Made by a program: the position numbers and the translations under genes. DNA of 15,266 bases from Lachnospiraceae bacterium UBA3711 (lineage in GTDB: Bacteria > Bacillota > Clostridia > Lachnospirales > Lachnospiraceae): positions 1-15,266 of the forward strand of contig DFHY01000075.1 in the NCBI GenBank assembly GCA_002371345.1, in the 5' to 3' direction. Positions 13,956 through 15,266 of the stretch are shown in pieces; position 1 is the stretch's first letter, and every line of letters begins with the position of its first letter. The notes under the pieces were generated by a model that made no database searches, was not told where the DNA came from, and saw only the letters and a program-made list of their open reading frames with translations.

Positions 13956-15266
13956 TCAGCCGTTTACCATTTCCTCCACCATCGCGTCGATCATCTTCTT
14001 GAATTCATCGTCCTTCTTCTGCGCGTCCTCAAGCGAGGTGCCGACGATTCCATAGTAGAACTTGATCTTCGGCTCTGTTCCTGAAGGACGTACGCACAGC
14101 CATGCATCCCCTTCAAGCTCATAGTACAGCACATTTGACTTCGGAAGCCCCGTACCGGTCTGTGTTCCGGTGACGAGATCCTTAACCGTATCGGCAGCGT
14201 AATCGCGGATCTTAAGCACCCTGTGTCCCGCGATCTCATGCAGCTCGCTCTCCCTGAGAGATGTCATAATCTGACGGATCTTCTCAAGGCCCGAGATGCC
14301 CTTAAGGCCGACCGCCGTTACATTGTCCCTGTAATAGCCGCAGCGCTCATACAGGTCGAGCATGGCATCCCACAGGGTCATGTTCTTGGTTCTGTAGTAG
14401 GCAGCCGCCTCGCACAGAGCCATGACGGCAACTATGGCGTCCTTATCGCGGGCGTGGGTTCCAATCAGGCATCCGTAGCTCTCCTCAAACCCGAAGAGGT
14501 ATGTTCCCTTTCCTTCATTCTCCATCTTGAGGATCTGACGCCCGATCCATTTGAATCCTGTCAGGCATTCATACTCCGCGACACCGTAATACTTGCAGAT
14601 AGCGTCCGCAAGGTTGGTTGTCACGATCGTCTTGATCAGCATGCCGTCAGCAGGGAGCCCCTTCAGGGCTTTCCTCTGGCCGATCTCGTAGTCCGCCAGA
14701 AGGCTTCCCGACATATTTCCGGTCAGGGTGTGGTAGACTCCGTCCTTGTCTCTCACTCTCACGCCAAGGCGGTCAGCGTCCGGATCCGTCGCCAGAACCA
14801 GGTCCGCGCCCGTCTCCTCGGCGAGCCTGAGTCCGAGCTCAAACGCCTCGTCCGCCTCAGGGTTCGGATATGACACCGTCGGGAATTCCCCGTCAGGCTT
14901 CTCCTGCTGCGGCACTACTATGACATTCTCAAAGCCGAGCTCCTTCAGGACTCTTGTCGCCGGAATCAGTCCGGTTCCGTGAAGAGGTGTATATACTATC
15001 TTAAGGTTCCCGGCCTCAGCCTTGATCGCTTCCGGATGGAGAACATTCTTCTTCAGTTCCTCCATATAGTCTGTGTCGACCTCTTTGTCGCCGATCACAA
15101 CATACAGGCCCTTGCCGACAGCCTCCTGCTTATCCATCGTCCTGCATGAGGAATACTCGGTGATGGCCTTGACCTCGTCCATAATGCCGGAATCATGAGG
15201 CGGCGTGATCTGCGCTCCATCCTCCCAGTAAACCTTGTAACCGTTGTACTCCGGCGGATTGTGGCT
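13956..15266 (-). CDS. Alpha-phosphoglucomutase, PgcA-type (5' end outside window)
   Basis: The enzyme interconverts glucose-1-phosphate and glucose-6-phosphate. It links glycolysis to glycogen and UDP-glucose synthesis and to maltodextrin breakdown. The 436 C-terminal codons are present. The first complete codon at the window edge is the serine of the active-site loop SHNPPEYNGYK, which is phosphorylated in this family. The metal-binding loop DPDADRLG, the sugar-binding GFEESYG and the phosphate-binding RPSGTEPKIKFYYG follow. Roughly 130 residues should lie outside the window. GFEESYG and overall similarity suggest the alpha-PGM/PgcA branch rather than GlmM or ManB; specificity for mannose or ribose phosphates cannot be excluded. 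I see no clear terminator between this gene and hup. It and the GH13 enzyme are the two carbohydrate genes of the window. Confidence 0.93.
   Translation of the reverse strand, partial: SHNPPEYNGYKVYWEDGAQITPPHDSGIMDEVKAITEYSSCRTMDKQEAVGKGLYVVIGDKEVDTDYMEELKKNVLHPEAIKAEAGNLKIVYTPLHGTGLIPATRVLKELGFENVIVVPQQEKPDGEFPTVSYPNPEADEAFELGLRLAEETGADLVLATDPDADRLGVRVRDKDGVYHTLTGNMSGSLLADYEIGQRKALKGLPADGMLIKTIVTTNLADAICKYYGVAEYECLTGFKWIGRQILKMENEGKGTYLFGFEESYGCLIGTHARDKDAIVAVMALCEAAAYYRTKNMTLWDAMLDLYERCGYYRDNVTAVGLKGISGLEKIRQIMTSLRESELHEIAGHRVLKIRDYAADTVKDLVTGTQTGTGLPKSNVLYYELEGDAWLCVRPSGTEPKIKFYYGIVGTSLEDAQKKDDEFKKMIDAMVEEMVNG

Overview
The window is an ordinary housekeeping stretch of a chromosome from a low-G+C-phylum bacterium (Bacillota). 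The best guess is class Clostridia, Lachnospiraceae or a close relative. This rests on gene content and order (hup-rqcP-divIC-tilS-hpt-ftsH and ddl-murF-pth-mfd), strong AGGAGG-type ribosome binding sites, and protein character (PgcA-type phosphoglucomutase, 90-aa HU). By eye, base composition is slightly above 50% G+C. No 16S or other taxonomic marker is present, so the assignment is inference. Every convincing gene lies on the minus strand, so transcription runs from high to low coordinates. I see no mobile element, CRISPR array, tRNA or rRNA.

In transcription order: (1) the C-terminal three quarters of an alpha-phosphoglucomutase, cut by the window end exactly at its catalytic serine; (2) the nucleoid protein HU, with a clear sigma-A-type promoter and a textbook Rho-independent terminator; (3) the S4-domain ribosome-quality-control protein RqcP; (4) a DivIC/FtsB-family division protein with its own promoter and a following terminator; (5) the tilS-hpt-ftsH block (lysidine synthetase, hypoxanthine phosphoribosyltransferase, membrane AAA protease); (6) a 366-nt non-coding stretch with several RNA-like inverted repeats; (7) a cytoplasmic GH13 neopullulanase/alpha-amylase-type enzyme; (8) the tightly overlapped ddl-murF-pth-mfd run. 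mfd leaves the window at its 3' end.

The genes serve cell-wall precursor synthesis (ddl makes D-Ala-D-Ala, murF attaches it to the UDP-MurNAc-tripeptide), translation quality (pth, tilS, rqcP), division (divIC), proteolysis (ftsH), purine salvage (hpt), transcription-coupled repair (mfd), nucleoid structure (hup), and alpha-glucan/glucose-phosphate metabolism (GH13 enzyme, pgm).

I found no convincing new protein system. The items most worth a second look are non-coding: a possible structured RNA with two mutually exclusive folds between ftsH and the GH13 gene, paired hairpins in the GH13 leader, a duplicated terminator-like element before tilS, and 13-bp direct repeats just upstream of the hup promoter. 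A genomic-context point is the absence of yabP, yabQ and spoIIE from positions where spore-forming relatives carry them, which hints at a non-sporulating lineage.
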